Assembly: GCF_003460605.1 (NCBI RefSeq)
Contig: NZ_QTVN01000019.1
Span: forward strand, 357-64,356
DNA: 64,000 bases
Direction of reading: 5' to 3'
Origin: Ruminococcus sp. AF31-8BH
Lineage (GTDB): Bacteria > Bacillota > Clostridia > Lachnospirales > Lachnospiraceae
Shown here: in pieces, positions 18,199 through 27,679 of the stretch
Numbering within the stretch: position 1 is the stretch's first letter
Layout of the letters: every line of letters starts with the position of its first letter
Position numbers and translations under genes: made by a program
Notes under the pieces: generated by a model
What the model was told of the DNA's origin: nothing
The model's database searches: none
The model's input: the letters and a program-made list of their open reading frames with translations, nothing else

Positions 18199-18280
18199 TT
18201 TTCTGTCCTTTCCTGTTGCTTTATTTTTTATGTCAGGGGGCAAAATGAATTTGCCCCAGCTGCTTCATTGCTCCAGCTCA

Positions 18281-20731
18281 TCAGAAATCCGGATTTTCTA
18301 TATAACTGATAAAAATATTGCCTGCTGCCTCAAATAATGCAGTGCTGTCATTCATACCATAAGGATATGTCTCTCCCTTCACAGGATCGTAAAGATAGGT
18401 GTTGTATTCATCATATCCGACGATCACCACACTGGTATTATCACCGGTTTTGGCAATGACAGGTCTTTGGGCACTGATCTCATAGAGTACGCTGTCCAGG
18501 GTACATCCGGAAAGATCAATTACAGTTCCCCCATCTCCAAGGCTTTCCTGTAAAACAGCCACATCCAGGGATGCGCTCTTCATTGCTTCCGGTATGTCAT
18601 CAAGATTCAGCGTCAGCTTTGTCTTCTTGTTTCCGCGCTCCCATACATACTGCTGGGCGCGGTTCAGTACTACTCCAGTCTGTTCATCTGCCCTTAAAAC
18701 TGCCTGGGCAGGATCTGTGTATGTGCTGTCCAGACCGCCTTTCGCATATACATAATATACGTTGTCATCCGGCATCTGAGTGTCCAGGGCAATATATTCA
18801 TCCTTCACACTCTTCATCTTTGAATAGATTACTAATGGTTCCTGGATTTCCGGTGCTTCATCCAGGGACAGTCTGATCTGTGTTCCTGCTCTGGTGCTGC
18901 TTACCAGTTCTACAGATACTGTGTTGGCAGATGCCTTTGTATTGTTCAGGATATTATCTTTATCTACTGCCTGATAGCCGCTGCCTGTCTTCTGGGAAAG
19001 CTGAAACTCCATTATGGTGCTTCCCATTGTCACATTGGTTATATAAAGTCCTTCCTGATGATATTCCTTTTTTAGGGTTCCGTCAAATGCTTCTATGCGG
19101 ATTGTATGAATTCCTGTGGTTTCATGGCCATTGCTGTCTGTCACAATATCGCCATCCACCACAATTCCATAAACCATATCCTCATTCATGAATCCGGAAA
19201 GCACAAGTGACTGTCCGTCTGACGGCGCAAGGGTTCTGGTTTCCAGGGTTTCAAAATCAATTTCCTTTATGTTTCCGGCACTCTCTCCCTTCTGGATCAC
19301 CCAGGCTGCATGAGCATTTGTCTCTGAAACCGCGAACTCATCTGTATGAATTCCCTCATCCAGCACCTCGCTGGTTTCCTCTGAAATATTGACTCTGTAC
19401 AGCTTCTGTGCAAACAAAAGAAACAGAAAATTATCTGTGCTTACGTAAGACAATGTTCCAAGGTCTTCCTTAAGGAACTCATAAGATTCTGTTGATGGAA
19501 TGAAGACTTTCTCTTCCACCACATTCTGGTCATTGCTGTAGTGGTATACACAGACACCGCAGTATCCTTCCCGGACACCCCGGTTCATATATCCATACAG
19601 CACAAAATCCACATCTCCGTTGTCTTCCACACGAATGATCTTAATATCGTGCTTGTATCTTGCATCTCTGAAATCTCCATCATTCTCCTTACGGAAGCTG
19701 AAAATTCTGGAAAACTTACCATCTGTCGGAGAATAGGACCACAAATCACCCTCCTGAACAAATGCCAGAACTCCGGCAGTTTCATTCATCATATATTCCA
19801 CATTCTTATCTCTTACCCCAAGGAGAAGTCCCTTGTCCGAAATATGAATGGAATTCTCGTTGAATACCTGGGATGCACTTCGCTTGAAATCCAGAAGCAT
19901 AATTCTGGTTTCTGTGTAGCGCATTCTGTAAAACTCTGTTACATCATAAATTTCCTGATTTCCATTATCATCCAGGGCGGCAATCTGATATTCCAGGGAA
20001 ACACTGGCAGTTGTCTCATTGATATCCTTCACAACCGGGATTCCGCTTCTGTATATCTGCGGGCTTAAATTTCCCCAGCTGATCTGGGCAAATGTGGAAT
20101 TGATGTCCACATCTGTATAATTGACTGTAGTTCTGGAATTGTCCGGTTCCAGATAACTGGTCAGATCCTCTGCCGCCGCTTTATCCATGCATTTCTCATA
20201 AAAGCTTGTGACAAACTTAATATACTGGGATGCATTCACATTGGATCTGGAAACAACGCGGGTATAGTAGTAAGCCGTTCCTTTATTTGTTTCCAGCGAG
20301 ATCTGCAGGGAATACTCCTGGTTCATCAGAAGGTCACTGCTGATCTTTATAGTCGTGGCCAGATAGCTGTCCAGCTTGTCCAGACTTTTGACCTTGCGGT
20401 TTTCCAGTACCTTGCTGCCGTCGGAAGTACGGATCTCATAGGAAAGACTTGTAACCTTCGTATCATAGGGATTCACCACCAGGGACAATTCCTTCGAAGT
20501 ATCCAGCGGGGTTACACTGTCTCTGGTAAAATCCGACTGCATGGGCTGCGCATAACCGTACATCCTGTTTCCATAGTTTCCGTCAAAATTAACCATTACT
20601 TCCGGGAAAACCGGATCATTCATATCAGAGCGGTCATCCGTGGTCTCGCTGTTCAGCAGAAGTGAGCTTCCTGCCACGCCAAGAACAAAAATAAACAGGA
20701 GAATCACTGCTCTGCGTAAAAATTTTATCAT
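18281..20731 (-). CDS. Large exported protein with C39-like C-terminal fold, function unknown
   Basis: The 816-residue protein has an N-terminal membrane segment (FLRRAVILLFIFVLGVAG) and is otherwise extracytoplasmic. Residues about 290-560 contain recurring short beta blocks (GVLAFVQEGDLWSYSP, DNFLFLLFAQKLYRV, AHAAWVIQKGE) that suggest a beta-propeller. The last about 90 residues read like a peptidase C39-type domain: VLYEISAQRPVIAKTGD, VVIVGYDEYNTYLYDP, then AAGNIFISYI. The catalytic Cys and the His before the VVIVGYD strand are not seen. It starts 11 bases after the methyltransferase gene, so the two are probably co-transcribed. The name is structural only; I do not recognise a characterised homologue. 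Confidence 0.6.
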   Translation of the reverse strand: MIKFLRRAVILLFIFVLGVAGSSLLLNSETTDDRSDMNDPVFPEVMVNFDGNYGNRMYGYAQPMQSDFTRDSVTPLDTSKELSLVVNPYDTKVTSLSYEIRTSDGSKVLENRKVKSLDKLDSYLATTIKISSDLLMNQEYSLQISLETNKGTAYYYTRVVSRSNVNASQYIKFVTSFYEKCMDKAAAEDLTSYLEPDNSRTTVNYTDVDINSTFAQISWGNLSPQIYRSGIPVVKDINETTASVSLEYQIAALDDNGNQEIYDVTEFYRMRYTETRIMLLDFKRSASQVFNENSIHISDKGLLLGVRDKNVEYMMNETAGVLAFVQEGDLWSYSPTDGKFSRIFSFRKENDGDFRDARYKHDIKIIRVEDNGDVDFVLYGYMNRGVREGYCGVCVYHYSNDQNVVEEKVFIPSTESYEFLKEDLGTLSYVSTDNFLFLLFAQKLYRVNISEETSEVLDEGIHTDEFAVSETNAHAAWVIQKGESAGNIKEIDFETLETRTLAPSDGQSLVLSGFMNEDMVYGIVVDGDIVTDSNGHETTGIHTIRIEAFDGTLKKEYHQEGLYITNVTMGSTIMEFQLSQKTGSGYQAVDKDNILNNTKASANTVSVELVSSTRAGTQIRLSLDEAPEIQEPLVIYSKMKSVKDEYIALDTQMPDDNVYYVYAKGGLDSTYTDPAQAVLRADEQTGVVLNRAQQYVWERGNKKTKLTLNLDDIPEAMKSASLDVAVLQESLGDGGTVIDLSGCTLDSVLYEISAQRPVIAKTGDNTSVVIVGYDEYNTYLYDPVKGETYPYGMNDSTALFEAAGNIFISYIENPDF

Positions 20732-20742
20732 TTTTTCTCCCC

Positions 20743-21951
20743 TTAATTTTCTGAATGTACCTCCCCCTCCGGGTACAGAAGTTTTTCCAGTGTCGGCCTG
20801 ATATGCAAAGCATTCATAAGCTCTGCTGCATCATCCATTTTTCTTTTATTACCAGTTTTTACTGCACGGATCAGAAGATTCTTAGGCGTATGCTCCATGT
20901 CGATAAACTCCAGGATCTGAGTCTCATACCCCATACTTTCCAGCAGATTGGCACGAATTCCATCTGTGAGTAAAGCAGACATTCTTTCCTTGAGAATCCC
21001 ATACTTCAGAATCGGTTCCAGCGTGTCATTCTTAATCTGGCGGTTCACCTCATGCTGACAGCATGGAACAGAAAGGATTACTTTGGCGCCCCACTCTACA
21101 GCTTTGGCAAGTGCGTAATCCGTGGCAGTATCGCAGGCATGAAGAGTCACTACCATATCTACAGAAGATACACCCTCATAATCTGCAATATCTCCCTGAT
21201 AAAAATGCAGCTTCTCATAGCCGTATTTAACAGCCAGCCCATTACATTTCTCAATGACATCTGTTTTCAGATCCAAGCCGATAATATTTACATCATAGCC
21301 TTTAAGTTCTCTTAAATAATAATACATGGCAAAAGTAAGGTAGAACTTTCCGCAGCCAAAATCCAATATCGTAACTTCCTTCTGCTGATCCAGCTTTGGA
21401 AGAATGTCCTGGATAAATTCCAGAAAGCGGTTGATCTGCCGGAATTTATCATATTTCTGCGTGATGATCCGTCCCTCTTTATTCATAACTCCAAGGTCCA
21501 CAAGGAATGGAACTGGAGTATTTTCTTTGAGAATATACTGCTTCACACGGTTGTGTGCCAGTATCTGTTTCTTTTCACCAGTCTGGGCAGGCTTGTCTTT
21601 CCCAGAAGTACTCTGGTTCTGTGCATTACCGGGATGACGTCTGGTCTTAATGGTTACTTTTCCCTTCTTGCTCACCAGAACAGTACCGTCCAGCGTCATC
21701 CCACTGGACTGAAGCTGTGAAAAGTGATGCTGCAGTCCCTCTTTCAGATACTGTATCAGTTCCTCACGGTGATAATTCCTGTGAAGTACTTTCGTTCCAA
21801 CAGTCTCAGAAACCTGGTAAATCACCTGTCCTTTGATTTCTACAGGACGTATCTTCGCTTTGGAAGGCCCTTCTCCTTTGCTTCCGCTTAATACGGCCTG
21901 GCATAACTGCTCATTGATCTGTTCGTCTAAATATTCGTCTATTGTTTTCAT
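20743..21951 (-). CDS. SAM-dependent methyltransferase (Methyltransf_32 / METTL25-like)
   Basis: The 402-residue protein has a variable N-terminal region (about 1-135, basic linker with KKGKVTIKTRRH) and a Rossmann methyltransferase domain with ILDFGCGKFYLTFAMYYYL (SAM loop), IIGLDLK, VTLHACDTATDYAL and VPCCQHEV. These last blocks mark the Methyltransf_32 family, suggested to act on rRNA or tRNA. The substrate is unknown. It precedes the 816-residue exported protein by 11 bases, an odd pairing of a cytoplasmic enzyme with an envelope protein. Confidence 0.8.
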   Translation of the reverse strand: MKTIDEYLDEQINEQLCQAVLSGSKGEGPSKAKIRPVEIKGQVIYQVSETVGTKVLHRNYHREELIQYLKEGLQHHFSQLQSSGMTLDGTVLVSKKGKVTIKTRRHPGNAQNQSTSGKDKPAQTGEKKQILAHNRVKQYILKENTPVPFLVDLGVMNKEGRIITQKYDKFRQINRFLEFIQDILPKLDQQKEVTILDFGCGKFYLTFAMYYYLRELKGYDVNIIGLDLKTDVIEKCNGLAVKYGYEKLHFYQGDIADYEGVSSVDMVVTLHACDTATDYALAKAVEWGAKVILSVPCCQHEVNRQIKNDTLEPILKYGILKERMSALLTDGIRANLLESMGYETQILEFIDMEHTPKNLLIRAVKTGNKRKMDDAAELMNALHIRPTLEKLLYPEGEVHSEN

Positions 21952-22032
21952 CTTTTTAATATTATAAAGCTTCCACTATATCTATTGTAAAATTCTGTTA
22001 TCATATTTTGCTTCGGTCAGGGCTTCCTTCTT

Positions 22033-22449
22033 TTAATACCAGCCCCGGCATCTGCGTCTCCGGCACCGTCTGCGTGATATTTCGTGAAATAAAAGCACCT
22101 GAACAAGATCCTCCAGAAGACCGTCTGACATAGCTTCCATACCTGCCTGCGGGCTGACATCATCCATGATCTTCCTGCCAAGATGATACAGCATGTAGCG
22201 GTCCGGATGTTCATCGTACAGCCTGCTGCCCTCGTAATCCAGAAGATCACATTCTTCTTCCACTTTCTCCTGAATCCTTCTGGCAGTCTCCGGATAATAA
22301 GATTTCATCAGGGAAAACTCTTCTTCCTGTTCTTTCTCCCCTCTGTAAAGCATGGGATTGGCATAGCTCGCGTAAAATGGATAAAAATCTTTATATATCA
22401 TATCAGCATTCTGATTCCTTTTCCATTTCACTTCCAGTATATGCAGCAT
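22033..22449 (-). CDS. Conserved hypothetical protein with Arg/Cys-rich tail
   Basis: This protein of up to 138 residues is mostly acidic and helical (PFYASYANPMLYRGEKEQEEEF, EEECDLLDYEGSRLYDEHPDRYMLYHL) and ends in a strongly basic RRRCRRRRCRGWY tail. The tail could bind nucleic acid or a membrane; I have an impression of similar proteins in Lachnospiraceae but know of no function. The start is uncertain: the ATG at 22449 and a GTG seven codons later both have weak ribosome sites. It begins 16 bases after mtnN and is probably in its operon. Confidence 0.6.
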   Translation of the reverse strand: MLHILEVKWKRNQNADMIYKDFYPFYASYANPMLYRGEKEQEEEFSLMKSYYPETARRIQEKVEEECDLLDYEGSRLYDEHPDRYMLYHLGRKIMDDVSPQAGMEAMSDGLLEDLVQVLLFHEISRRRCRRRRCRGWY

Positions 22450-22465
22450 TCCCGGCAGGCGTTAA

Positions 22466-23167
22466 TTATGCAAGTCTTGCAAGCATATTCAAAGTCAGCT
22501 TCACACTGTGCTCGATTGCTTTTTTCTCAAATTCACTGTAATCCATCTGCGCACTTCCGTCTGCCTTGTCAGAAATAGCGCGGATCACAAGGAATGGAAT
22601 CTCATTGAGATAAGCAGCCTGTCCAATGGCAGCGCCTTCCATCTCGGTTGCGTATGCGGCAAACTCAGATACAATACCGTCCTTCACGCCCTGGTCGCAG
22701 ACAAACTGATCACCGGATGCAATTCTGCCCTCAAATACCTGGATATCCGGGTTCACCTCGCGGCATACCTCTGCTGCTAACTGGCGAAGCTTCTCATCTG
22801 CTGCAAAATAAAATACCGGCATCTGTGGAATCTGGCCTTTGCGATATCCGAATCCGGTAGCATCCATGTCGTGCTGCACAACATCTGTAGAGAGAACAAT
22901 GTCCCCAATATTGATGTCCTTATTCAGGCTTCCTGCGATTCCTGTGTTGATGATTGCTTCTACTGAAAATACGTCAGCAAGAATCTGCGCGCAGATTCCA
23001 GCATTTACCTTGCCAATTCCGGAACGCACTACAACGGCTTTTCTTCCAGCCAGAGTTCCCTCATAAAAATCCATGGAAGCTTTCTTGATAATTCTCACAT
23101 CTTCCATTTTTTCTTTTAAAATGGCAACTTCTTCTTCCATTGCCCCGATAATACCTATGCTTTTCAT
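22466..23167 (-). CDS. mtnN: 5'-methylthioadenosine/S-adenosylhomocysteine nucleosidase
   Basis: The 233-residue enzyme cleaves adenine from MTA and SAH, recycling methyl-cycle by-products and feeding AI-2 synthesis through S-ribosylhomocysteine. Motifs are IGIIGAMEEEV, SGIGKVNA, NTGIAGSL, ASGDQFV, ATEMEGAAIGQ and the catalytic-Asp block IRAISDKADG. The start MKSIGIIG follows ACAGGAGAATAC. Its neighbour on the same strand is the Arg/Cys-tail protein. Confidence 0.96.
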   Translation of the reverse strand: MKSIGIIGAMEEEVAILKEKMEDVRIIKKASMDFYEGTLAGRKAVVVRSGIGKVNAGICAQILADVFSVEAIINTGIAGSLNKDINIGDIVLSTDVVQHDMDATGFGYRKGQIPQMPVFYFAADEKLRQLAAEVCREVNPDIQVFEGRIASGDQFVCDQGVKDGIVSEFAAYATEMEGAAIGQAAYLNEIPFLVIRAISDKADGSAQMDYSEFEKKAIEHSVKLTLNMLARLA

Positions 23168-23297
23168 TTTGTATTCTCCTGTTGTAAATATAATTTAACA
23201 TTTATTGCCGCTGTCACAAAGTAACCAGCAGCCTTTTACCTCTTGATTCTTCTTTATTATAACAAAACTTCCCCTTATATCCAACTTAAATTTAGAA

Positions 23298-23350
23298 TGG
23301 AAACTTATATTATGTTCTGCTATAATAATAGCTGGATCAGAAACTGATCC
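23298..23350 (+). promoter_or_regulatory. Promoter and leader hairpin of the TSCPD gene
   Basis: TGGAAA (23298-23303) and TATAAT (23321-23326) have 17-base spacing. Just past the expected start site a perfect seven-base stem GGATCAG/CTGATCC with an AAA loop lies at 23334-23350, ahead of the GGAGG site. Confidence 0.6.
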
Positions 23351-23390
23351 GATCCTGTTATTTTATAAAAAACAATTGGAGGAAAAATCA

Positions 23391-23633
23391 ATGGAATATA
23401 AGACAAAAGGTGTTTGCTCTATGGCAATCCAGTATGATCTTGATGATGAACAGAAGGTTCACAATGTGAAATTTATCGGTGGCTGCTCTGGAAACACTCA
23501 GGGTGTAGCAAAGCTTGTAGAAGGCATGCCGGCTAAGGAAGTTATCGCACGTCTGGAGGGAATCCAGTGCGGCCGCAGACCAACTTCATGTCCAGACCAG
23601 CTTGCAACAGCTTTAAAAGAGGCACTTTCTTAA
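23391..23633 (+). CDS. TSCPD-domain protein (TIGR03905 type)
   Basis: This 80-residue protein consists of a single TSCPD domain: MEYKTKGVCSMAIQYDLD, GGCSGNTQGVAKLVEGM, and the signature RRPTSCPDQLATAL near residue 62. The domain is found in vitamin B12-dependent ribonucleotide reductases and as stand-alone proteins; the four conserved cysteines suggest metal or thiol chemistry. The stand-alone function is not established. A strong GGAGG site lies ten bases before the ATG. It is a single-gene unit, divergent from mtnN. Confidence 0.88.
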   Translation: MEYKTKGVCSMAIQYDLDDEQKVHNVKFIGGCSGNTQGVAKLVEGMPAKEVIARLEGIQCGRRPTSCPDQLATALKEALS

Positions 23634-23650
23634 TTTAAGTTTTGTATTTT

Positions 23651-23679
23651 TTGCCCCGGGATTTCCCCGGGGCATTTTT
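23651..23679. terminator. Bidirectional terminator between TSCPD gene and beta-CASP gene
   Basis: TGCCCCGGG and CCCCGGGGCA arms (23652-23674) have T runs on both strands, so it serves the convergent genes on either side. Confidence 0.88.
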
Positions 23680-23731
23680 ACATTTCATAGATTCGCTGTC
23701 TGCATCGGCAGACTCAATTGGCAAATAAAAA

Positions 23732-25348
23732 TCAGATATCCGTTCTGTCCCACTTGTCGCACAGGGATTGAACTTCTCTGGAAAATTTCTCCAGGTCTTT
23801 ATTAGGGCATCCTTCGTTCTTACGGATAACAGACAACAGACGGTGTCCAAGGGCAAGAAGCTTATTGTATGCCCTTGCAGCTTTAGAAGCCTTCTGAACT
23901 GCGGAAGGCTTCTGGATGCGAATTCCCTGCGCCTCGTACAGAAATTCCCCTGTGGCCAGGTCAAATTCCGTTCCGCTAAACGGTGCGTAGGCATCGTATC
24001 CCATTTCATCCCGCAGTCTTGCGGAAAATACTTCTGTTACACTGTCTTCTCCATGGGTAACAAAGACTTTCTGTGGTTTTTCTTCGAATGCCTTGATCCA
24101 GTCAATTAAACCATTTACATCAGCATGACCGCTGATTCCAGGCATCCGGCAGATCTTCGCCGCCACATGAACCGGCTCACCGAACAGCTTGATCTCCGTT
24201 GCCCCTTCGATCAGTGCACGTCCTGCTGTTCCCTCTGCCTGATATCCTACAAACAGAATGGTGCTGTCTTCCCTCCACAGATTGTGTTTCAAATGATGCT
24301 TAATTCTGCCCGCATCACACATTCCGCTGGCGGATATAATTACCTTGCAGTCCTCATCAAAGTTGATTGCCCTGGAATCTTCACTGGTAACAGAAATTTT
24401 CAGTCCCGGAAAGCTGATGGGATTGATTCCTTTATTGATCAGTTCCATGGCTTCTTCATCGAAGCAGTCATACTTATGCATTCCAAAAATATTGGTTGCC
24501 TCATTCGCAAGGGGACTGTCAACAAACACCTTAAAGTTTCCATGACCGTGAACCAGGTTCTCTGCTTTGATCTGTCGGATGAAATACAGCATTTCCTGGG
24601 TTCTTCCCACTGCGAAGGACGGAATCACAACATTTCCGCCTCTGTCAAAAGTCTCCTGGATAATGTCGGCAAGAAGCCTTACATAATCAGGCCGCTCTCC
24701 GTGGCTTCTGTCCCCATATGTGGACTCCATCACCACATAATCCGCTTTTTTGAAATAAACCGGATCTTTTATCAAAGGCTGATTTTTATTTCCAATGTCT
24801 CCGGAAAATACAATGGTCTTTTCCACTCCATCTTCCTGAATATTCACTTCGATGCTGCTGGAACCAAGAAGATGACCTGCGTCAATAAATTTTACCCGCA
24901 GTCCCTCTCCAAGAATGATTCCCTTGTCATAAGGACAGCCTACAAAGTTTCGGATCACGCCCATGGCGTCTTCCATGGTATAAGCCGGAACAAACTCCGG
25001 TTTCCCCTGGCGCTTCGCCTTACGGTTGCGCCATTCAGCCTCAAACATCTGGATATGGGCACTGTCACGGAGCATAATGTCGCAAAGATTGCAGGTTGCT
25101 TCAGTGGCATAGATTGGTCCCTTAAATCCTTTTGCGTAAATTGCAGGAAGATTGCCGGAATGGTCCATATGCGCATGCGTCAGAAGAACAAAATCCAAAT
25201 CTCCCGGCGGCACAGGAATATCCTTATTCTCGTAGTAATTAGGCCCCTGTTCCATTCCGCAGTCTACCAGAAACTTTTTTCCGGCTGCTTCCAGATAATA
25301 GCAGCTTCCGGTAACCTCATGTGTTGCTCCAATAAAAGTGATCTTCAT
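23732..25348 (-). CDS. Metallo-beta-lactamase/beta-CASP RNA-processing nuclease family protein
   Basis: The 538-residue protein has the zinc site THAHMDHSG (58-63), AGHLLGSSS, VFSGDIGN, and the beta-CASP blocks ESTYGDRSHG, VVIPSFAVGRTQE, IISASGMCDAGRI and GISGHADVNGL, ending with VFVTHGE. This is the bacterial YSH1/CPSF73-like group, thought to be RNA exo/endonucleases. About 70 extra residues at the C-terminus (Lys/Ala-rich) lie outside the catalytic fold. It follows the 176-residue membrane protein by 48 bases on the same strand. Confidence 0.9.
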   Translation of the reverse strand: MKITFIGATHEVTGSCYYLEAAGKKFLVDCGMEQGPNYYENKDIPVPPGDLDFVLLTHAHMDHSGNLPAIYAKGFKGPIYATEATCNLCDIMLRDSAHIQMFEAEWRNRKAKRQGKPEFVPAYTMEDAMGVIRNFVGCPYDKGIILGEGLRVKFIDAGHLLGSSSIEVNIQEDGVEKTIVFSGDIGNKNQPLIKDPVYFKKADYVVMESTYGDRSHGERPDYVRLLADIIQETFDRGGNVVIPSFAVGRTQEMLYFIRQIKAENLVHGHGNFKVFVDSPLANEATNIFGMHKYDCFDEEAMELINKGINPISFPGLKISVTSEDSRAINFDEDCKVIISASGMCDAGRIKHHLKHNLWREDSTILFVGYQAEGTAGRALIEGATEIKLFGEPVHVAAKICRMPGISGHADVNGLIDWIKAFEEKPQKVFVTHGEDSVTEVFSARLRDEMGYDAYAPFSGTEFDLATGEFLYEAQGIRIQKPSAVQKASKAARAYNKLLALGHRLLSVIRKNEGCPNKDLEKFSREVQSLCDKWDRTDI

Positions 25349-25396
25349 GCAGATTCCCCCTTTTACCCAGAACTTTATTTATTTTTCAGCCAGCCT

Positions 25397-25927
25397 TCAC
25401 GGCATAGTGTTATGATCTATAATATGCTCAATGGTACTGACAAATTTCGCATTATCCGCCTGGCTCGCCATACTTCCTGCAAGAAGACCGATTGCTGCAA
25501 GAAGGATAAAGCCAGACGCTTTTGCAAGCTTGTACCATGACTTCGGTTTCTCAATTTCAATGGGATGTATCATATTCGAAAGCTCATTGACAAAATTGTT
25601 CTCTTCCTGAACAGGATCCTGATCATCCCAGGAATCATCCACAGTTCTGCCAATCTCCTCTAATTCTCTTTCCCATTTATCCATTCCCCGGGATCCGGGA
25701 AATTTCACAATTTCTGCTGTCTGTGTATCCTGGCTGTTTTCTTTTTGCAGGCCTTCTTTTTTTACGCGCTGCATAAACCTTTCATAAGCCTTATCAATTT
25801 CTTCATCAGAGACTGAAGGCTCATCTGCATGGTCTCCCAGAAGGCTTTTCTCTATCATCTTAGCCTCTCGGAACAGCTCATCTTCCAACAGCTTGTCTAC
25901 TTCCTCATCCTTTATTTCTTTACTCAT
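25397..25927 (-). CDS. Single-pass membrane protein with acidic N-terminal region, unknown
   Basis: The start at 25927 (MSKEIKDEEVDKLL) follows GGGAGAAAATA; 176 residues. The N-terminal 135 residues are charged and helical, resembling the cytoplasmic heads of anti-sigma or DUF4367-type proteins. One membrane segment (FILLAAIGLLAGSMA, about 147-163) leaves a short outside tail. It is divergent from murG, 89 bases away, and could be a membrane anchor or anti-sigma factor for the sigma gene at 27133; that is speculation. I do not recognise a family. Confidence 0.6.
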   Translation of the reverse strand: MSKEIKDEEVDKLLEDELFREAKMIEKSLLGDHADEPSVSDEEIDKAYERFMQRVKKEGLQKENSQDTQTAEIVKFPGSRGMDKWERELEEIGRTVDDSWDDQDPVQEENNFVNELSNMIHPIEIEKPKSWYKLAKASGFILLAAIGLLAGSMASQADNAKFVSTIEHIIDHNTMP

Positions 25928-25954
25928 TATTTTCTCCCAGATTTTTTTCTTTTC

Positions 25955-25983
25955 TTGACAATTCCACTGCAAGGGTTCATATT
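25955..25983 (+). promoter_or_regulatory. Promoter of murG
   Basis: A perfect TTGACA (25955-25960) and CATATT (25978-25983) have 17-base spacing; CAGGAGGATCCT precedes the ATG at 26017. Confidence 0.65.
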
Positions 25984-26016
25984 TATTAAATAAAAAATGC
26001 TATTCAGGAGGATCCT

Positions 26017-27081
26017 ATGAAACATATTATCCTTACCGGCGGTGGTACTGCCGGACATGTCACCCCGAATATTGCCCTGATTCCTGCTTTAAAGGAAAAA
26101 GGTTATGAAATCTCTTACATCGGCTCCTACGATGGTATCGAAAAGAAACTGATCGAGGAGCTTGGAATTCCTTATTACGGAATTGCTTCCGGTAAATTAA
26201 GACGCTACTTTGACTGGAAAAACTTTTCAGACCCATTCCGTGTTCTGAAAGGTTATTTTCAGGCAAAAAAACTTATGAAAAAACTGAAACCTGATGTGGT
26301 TTTCTCAAAGGGCGGATTCGTTACCGTCCCAGTAGTAATCGCAGCCGGAAAGCGTCACATTCCAGCGATTATTCATGAATCCGACATGACCCCGGGTCTT
26401 GCAAACAAGCTGTGTCTTTCTTCAGCTTCAAAAATCTGCTGCAACTTCCCGGAAACAGTAAACAGTCTTCCCAAAGATAAGGCAGTCCTTACCGGAACGC
26501 CTATCCGCCAGGAGCTTCTTCACGGAGACAAGGAACGCGCCCGCGCATACTGCGGCTTCACTTCCGAGAAGCCGGTTCTGCTTGTAATCGGCGGCAGTCT
26601 CGGTGCTGCTTCTGTAAATGAAAATGTACGGAAAATTCTTCCTGAACTTCTGAAAGAATTCCAGGTTATTCATATTTGTGGTAAGGGAAAAATGGATGAA
26701 AGTATCCAAATGACAGGTTATGTGCAGTACGAATATGTACAGGAACAGCTTCCTGACATGTTTGCACTGGCAGATGTAGTGATCTCCCGTGCAGGAGCTA
26801 ACGCAATCTGTGAACTTGCCGCACTTTCAAAACCAAATCTCCTGATTCCGTTATCTGCAAAGGCAAGCCGCGGTGACCAGATTCTCAATGCCCGTTCCTT
26901 CGAACGCCAGGGCTACAGCATGGTTCTTGAAGAAGAGGAAATTACGGAATCCACTCTGATGGAAGCAATCCACAGGCTCTATCTGGATCGTGACAAATAT
27001 ATTTCGGCTATGTCCGCAGGTAAAAATCTGAATTCCATTCAGCATATTGTTGAGTTAATTGAAGAATGTACCCGTTCCTGA
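26017..27081 (+). CDS. murG: UDP-N-acetylglucosamine--MurNAc-pentapeptide transferase MurG
   Basis: MurG makes lipid II from lipid I at the inner face of the membrane. The 354-residue GT28 protein has the N-terminal [14 protein letters not shown] loop, [28 protein letters not shown], the C-domain [11 protein letters not shown] and [14 protein letters not shown]. It stands apart from the usual dcw cluster, as one gene between its own promoter and terminator. Because many clostridia have a second murG-like gene, a paralogue is possible. Confidence 0.92.
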   Translation: MKHIILTGGGTAGHVTPNIALIPALKEKGYEISYIGSYDGIEKKLIEELGIPYYGIASGKLRRYFDWKNFSDPFRVLKGYFQAKKLMKKLKPDVVFSKGGFVTVPVVIAAGKRHIPAIIHESDMTPGLANKLCLSSASKICCNFPETVNSLPKDKAVLTGTPIRQELLHGDKERARAYCGFTSEKPVLLVIGGSLGAASVNENVRKILPELLKEFQVIHICGKGKMDESIQMTGYVQYEYVQEQLPDMFALADVVISRAGANAICELAALSKPNLLIPLSAKASRGDQILNARSFERQGYSMVLEEEEITESTLMEAIHRLYLDRDKYISAMSAGKNLNSIQHIVELIEECTRS

Positions 27082-27089
27082 TTGTTACT

Positions 27090-27124
27090 GCATACCTCTG
27101 CGATCCTGCAGAGGTATGCTTTTT
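27090..27124 (+). terminator. Terminator of murG
   Basis: A perfect twelve-base stem GCATACCTCTGC/GCAGAGGTATGC is followed by TTTTT. The sigma gene stop lies nine bases further on the other strand. Confidence 0.95.
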
Positions 27125-27132
27125 CAGTCAAA

Positions 27133-27660
27133 TTATTCTTTGTCCAGTCTTGCAAGCTCTTCCAAAAGCCATTTCTTGGCTCTGAGGACTCTGTTGTTAA
27201 CATTGTTTCTTGTATATCCAAACTCCCGTGCAACTTCATCAGTGGAAATGTCAAGCATGACCACCCTCATAAAAATTTCATAATTCACTGGATTCTTCTG
27301 ATGGAGATTCTCAAATGCCATGGTGATATACTGTGCCTTCTCCATACCGAGCAATGCTGCTTCTGCGCTTTCCACACTTTTATATTGCAGTTCAGACACT
27401 TCATTATCAAACATTACTTCCCGCTTCACATAAGATTTTCTGAGATAATCTCTGCCTTTATTGGTTGTTTCCGTGACTACCAGCGAATACAGCTTTCTTT
27501 CGCTGGACATATCAAGTCTGTCTTTGATTCTGTAAAAATATAAAAATACTTCCTGTGTAACATCCTCCGCTGTAAAATGACTCTGTACAATTCTGCTTGC
27601 AAGTTTAACTGAGACATCATAGTAACGCCTATAAAAAGCTCTGAATTCTTCACTATTCAT
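27133..27660 (-). CDS. RNA polymerase sigma factor, ECF-like
   Basis: The 175-residue protein has region 2 (FYRRYYDVSVKLASRIVQ, AEDVTQEVFLYFYRI) and region 4 (ISTDEVAREFGYTRNNVNNRVLRAKKWL) of sigma-70 proteins, with no region 1 or 3. It is preceded by the HIT gene 19 bases upstream on the same strand. No clear anti-sigma gene adjoins; the membrane protein at 25397 is the nearest candidate but lies beyond murG. The regulon is unknown. Confidence 0.82.
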   Translation of the reverse strand: MNSEEFRAFYRRYYDVSVKLASRIVQSHFTAEDVTQEVFLYFYRIKDRLDMSSERKLYSLVVTETTNKGRDYLRKSYVKREVMFDNEVSELQYKSVESAEAALLGMEKAQYITMAFENLHQKNPVNYEIFMRVVMLDISTDEVAREFGYTRNNVNNRVLRAKKWLLEELARLDKE

Positions 27661-27679
27661 CTCTCGTACCTTGTCCTGA

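Noticed and set aside
18232..18252. The GGGGCAAA/TTTGCCCC hairpin before galT as a terminator
   Set aside because: No T tract follows on the gene strand; it may be an operator or RNA stem, but I have no support for a specific role.
24125..25540. A 471-codon plus-strand frame
   Set aside because: It is antisense to the beta-CASP nuclease gene, and its composition (many His, Cys, Phe, Ser) is that of a reverse-frame shadow.
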